Assembly: GCA_035315885.1 (NCBI GenBank)
Contig: DATFXM010000004.1
Coordinates: forward strand, 1 to 64,000
Origin: DATFXM01 sp035315885
Lineage (GTDB): Bacteria; Acidobacteriota; Blastocatellia; UBA7656
Direction of reading: 5' to 3'
Length of the DNA stretch: 64,000 nt
Part shown: one piece after another, positions 62,501 to 64,000 of the stretch
How the letters are laid out: the number at the start of each line of letters is the position of its first letter
Numbering within the stretch: position 1 is the stretch's first letter
The notes under the pieces: generated by a model
Told to the model about the DNA's origin: nothing
Seen by the model: the letters and a program-made list of their open reading frames with translations, nothing else
The model's database searches: none
Program-made: the position numbers and the translations under genes

Positions 62501-64000
62501 ATGCGAATCAAGTCGCTGCGCGCTATGGGCACGCCGGGGACGGCCAGCTTCCAATACGCGGTTGAGCGCAAAGACCGCACGATTTATTTCTCTGCACTGC
62601 GAAACGGAGACGAAGAGAACTTCTTCGGACCGGTGGTCACTCCCATCGGAGTCGATCAGGTACTGGCGCTCACAAAGCTTGCGCCTGCGCCGCCGTCGAA
62701 TGCTTCGCTGGACGTCAGCGTTCAGGGCGTAACGCTCGGCACTCATCAGTTGAAGGTCCAGTTGAACGGCGCGGACATCGGCACGATGACATTCGCCGAT
62801 CAGAACAAAGGTACGCAGAGCTTTTCGATAGCGCAGTCAAGGCTGCGCGAAGGAAGCAATACCGTCCGGCTGATCTCGCTGATCAGTTCGGGCGATATTT
62901 CGTTGGTGGACACCGTGCGAGTGACCTACTGGCACAGCTACGCCGCCGATAACAATCAACTCAATCTGTCGGCAACCGGAGGTCAGGAAGTCAATATCAG
63001 CGGGTTCGCGACATCGGACATCCGTGTTGTTGACGTAACGGATCCGTTCACTCCGCTGGAACTGATCGGCGTGGCGACCGGAGGCAAGGGAAACTTCACC
63101 CAGAGGGTTGCTCTGACAGGCGTCGGAGTGCGCTCGGTGATGGCGTTCACCGGAGATCGCGCGAAGCGAGTTGCCGACATCTCGCGTAATAACCCCTCCA
63201 ACTGGCGTCAGCCGACAAACGCCGCTGATCTCGTGTTGATCACTCGCCGCGAGTTCATGTCCTCGGTGAGTCCACTCGTCAACCTGAGGCAGTCGCAAGG
63301 ACTAAGAGTCGCGTTGGTCGACGTCGAGGATTTATTCGACGAGTTCAACTTCGGCAACAAGTCGCCGCAAGCGATCAAGGATTTCTTGACTCTTGCGACG
63401 AGCAGTTGGGCTACTGCGCCGAGATTTGTTTTGATCGTGGGCGATGCCAGCTACGATCCGAAGAACTATCTCGGTGCCGGCAATCTGGATTTCGTGCCTA
63501 CCAAGCTTATCGACACGGCTTACATGGAAGCTGCATCCGATGACTGGATGGCTGACTTTGACGGAGACGGCATTCCGGAGCTGGCGGTAGGTCGATTGCC
63601 CGCGCGAAATGCGGCAGAGGCCGCCGCTCTCGTAGCGAGGGTCGTAGCTTATGAGTCGGCCGCGCCGTCCGCCTCCGTGGTGTTGGCCTCGGACAGCGAC
63701 AACGACTTCATATCGGGCAGCGCCGCACTAAAAGCGCTCATCCCGGCGAATCTCTCTACAAGCGAGTTTGTGCGGGGGACGGTAGATGATGCGACGCTGA
63801 AGGCCCAGTTACTTGCGTCGCTGAATTCCGGTCCGACGCTGGTCAACTACATGGGCCACGGCTCAGTGAACCTGTGGCGAGGGTCGGTGCTGACCAACGA
63901 TGACGCTCTGGTGTTGACGAATGGCAACAAGACACCGGTGTTCGTCTTGATGACCTGTTTGAACGGTTACTTCGACGATCCTGCGATCGACAGCCTGGGC
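59510..64000 (+). CDS. Secreted C25 (gingipain-family) cysteine protease, second copy (3' end outside window)
   Basis: 1497 codons are open from ATG 59510 to the window end; AAGGAG stands seven bases upstream. A membrane or signal segment (AAVIVIAIAATAFVVPSAIG, about 27-46) follows a basic N-terminus. Residues about 180-640 form an unrecognised exported domain, possibly a beta-propeller (GAVGPTQVFVFLNGRL ... RRWGDYSFTSLDP). An IPT/Ig-like module follows (about 645-745), then a FN3-like module (SWRTNHEVNNLGYNVYR) and the C25 domain with His1450 in NYMGHGS and Cys1483 in MTCLNGYF, close to the RgpB CVNGDF. The C-terminal halves of the two tandem proteases are paralogous; the N-terminal halves are unrelated. 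The end of the catalytic domain and any tail are not visible. Confidence 0.88.
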   Translation, partial: MNAEGRGAFRLSGRAIRNWFCTPGRRAAVIVIAIAATAFVVPSAIGRVNAAFEKDAKTKPQRKRAAASRTARPAGGTATVRQAGATKILSESHTNPDGTITAGQMLTDLPVERTSSDIMTEQFARPSQEGRLKPERELVEPDRRGLPQAPGALEVAQWPPDERGGQEKTLRDIHPSAPQTLGTAFDGATGPSETGAFPPDTMGAVGPTQVFVFLNGRLRTFNKTTGAADGFVNADPDVFFSSVETTPGAGEGVFTSDPQVRFDRLSNRWFLVIIDVIVNGSGQTTKANRVLIAVSDAASNGSITAGTVWTFYQFQGDATLFTDYESLGIDANALYIGADMFTLAGAFNSTKGFVVPKAPLLTGSTATVWSFANLATTGNGPFAPRGVDNYDPNNTGPSALGYIIGVDNAAFGALSLRRITNPASLSPAPTMSANILITVSATAFPFKVPHLGNTGGTNGQLDGLDDRLYAAHLRNGRLWTAHNIGVNSSGVASAATRNGVRWYELQNLSTTPAVVQSGTLFDTAATNPRFYWIPSFTVSGQGHAAMGCSIAGNNERINAFTTGRLVGDTLGTLRDGPGTPAGYTATSTAYNPASDPGGTGGRRWGDYSFTSLDPKDDMTMWTIQEYCNGANSYGARAVKLIAPPPPPTNSASPGSVPLSNPSINIVVTGTAPAGQGFYDPGTNPASPHTPFNHISASGPGLTVNSVTFTDATHVTLNISTVGSTSGTKTVTITNPDGQTTTVNITLGPTEAKVDKFTASGFDSGQVLISWRTNHEVNNLGYNVYRESFGQKTKITPQIIAGSALTVGNGVGFQAGNSYVWSDQPTTGFGSVKYWLESVDLGGTTELTGPISITKPPKAGPVKTEQSALLGRLGMAQAQLNLQSSAPVQRVALQAAATPAEVQQQNFLAGQAAMKLSVKQEGWYRVTQSDLVAAGMSPSIDPRSLQMFVGGRQVPIIVNGEQNGRFDAADSIEFYGLGLGTAASDTRVYWLTTGTSGGMRIKSLRAMGTPGTASFQYAVERKDRTIYFSALRNGDEENFFGPVVTPIGVDQVLALTKLAPAPPSNASLDVSVQGVTLGTHQLKVQLNGADIGTMTFADQNKGTQSFSIAQSRLREGSNTVRLISLISSGDISLVDTVRVTYWHSYAADNNQLNLSATGGQEVNISGFATSDIRVVDVTDPFTPLELIGVATGGKGNFTQRVALTGVGVRSVMAFTGDRAKRVADISRNNPSNWRQPTNAADLVLITRREFMSSVSPLVNLRQSQGLRVALVDVEDLFDEFNFGNKSPQAIKDFLTLATSSWATAPRFVLIVGDASYDPKNYLGAGNLDFVPTKLIDTAYMEAASDDWMADFDGDGIPELAVGRLPARNAAEAAALVARVVAYESAAPSASVVLASDSDNDFISGSAALKALIPANLSTSEFVRGTVDDATLKAQLLASLNSGPTLVNYMGHGSVNLWRGSVLTNDDALVLTNGNKTPVFVLMTCLNGYFDDPAIDSLG

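Overview
The window is one chromosomal stretch of a moderately GC-rich bacterium. It has no rRNA, tRNA, CRISPR array, integrase or phage structural gene that I can see. The set of families points to Acidobacteriota, most likely a Blastocatellia-like lineage: a SUF operon with SufU, SufT and a terminal Rrf2 gene, a DUF2934-Hsp20 fusion, C25 and M36 secreted peptidases without T9SS tails, a DUF2339/DUF3999 pair, and many short degenerate tandem repeats between genes. This assignment is inference from gene content, not from a marker gene.

Layout. (1) 1-9443 (+): an exopolysaccharide or O-antigen type cluster whose genes mostly overlap by 4 nt: GT fragment, GT4, GT2, O-antigen ligase/polymerase, AsnB-type amidotransferase, GT4, and a GT4-GT2 fusion. 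(2) 9412-19334: large exported proteins. These are a 1598-residue FN3/beta-helix protein on the minus strand and an M36 fungalysin-type protease with a P-domain, separated by an orphan transposase-type HTH protein. (3) 19499-25841 (+): sufBCDSUT followed by an Rrf2 regulator. (4) 25898-36342: mixed housekeeping and hypothetical genes (DUF3999/DUF2339, XRE-cupin, SDR, QueA-like, SnoaL-like, 5'-3' exonuclease, AraC, VOC, DUF1015). (5) 36566-40522: enoyl-CoA hydratase, a XylR/DmpR-type sigma-54 activator, an intergenic sigma-54 transcription unit, a STAS protein and an exported M15-like protein. (6) 40830-45949: tatA, a two-component system, an ABC exporter and Hsp20. (7) 46119-54558: a GH18-NodB-GT2 three-domain enzyme, two tandem ArnT/GT39-like membrane proteins, and a zinc-ribbon / CDP-alcohol phosphatidyltransferase / GtrA operon behind a second sigma-54-type promoter. 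(8) 54989-64000: two tandem gingipain-family (C25) proteases, the second cut by the window end.

The most notable observation is the 318-bp gap after the sigma-54 activator gene. It holds two tandem 18-bp palindromes, then a GG-N10-GC (-24/-12) promoter, then about 95 nt of non-coding sequence ending in an 11-bp perfect-stem intrinsic terminator. That is the architecture of a sigma-54-dependent small RNA, or of an attenuated leader in front of the STAS gene, controlled by the adjacent activator. Two further signals stand out. Degenerate 7/8-mer tandem repeats fill intergenic spaces and supply the stop codon of at least six genes. Several exported-protein genes have sigma-70-type promoters 230-320 nt upstream, giving long structured leaders.
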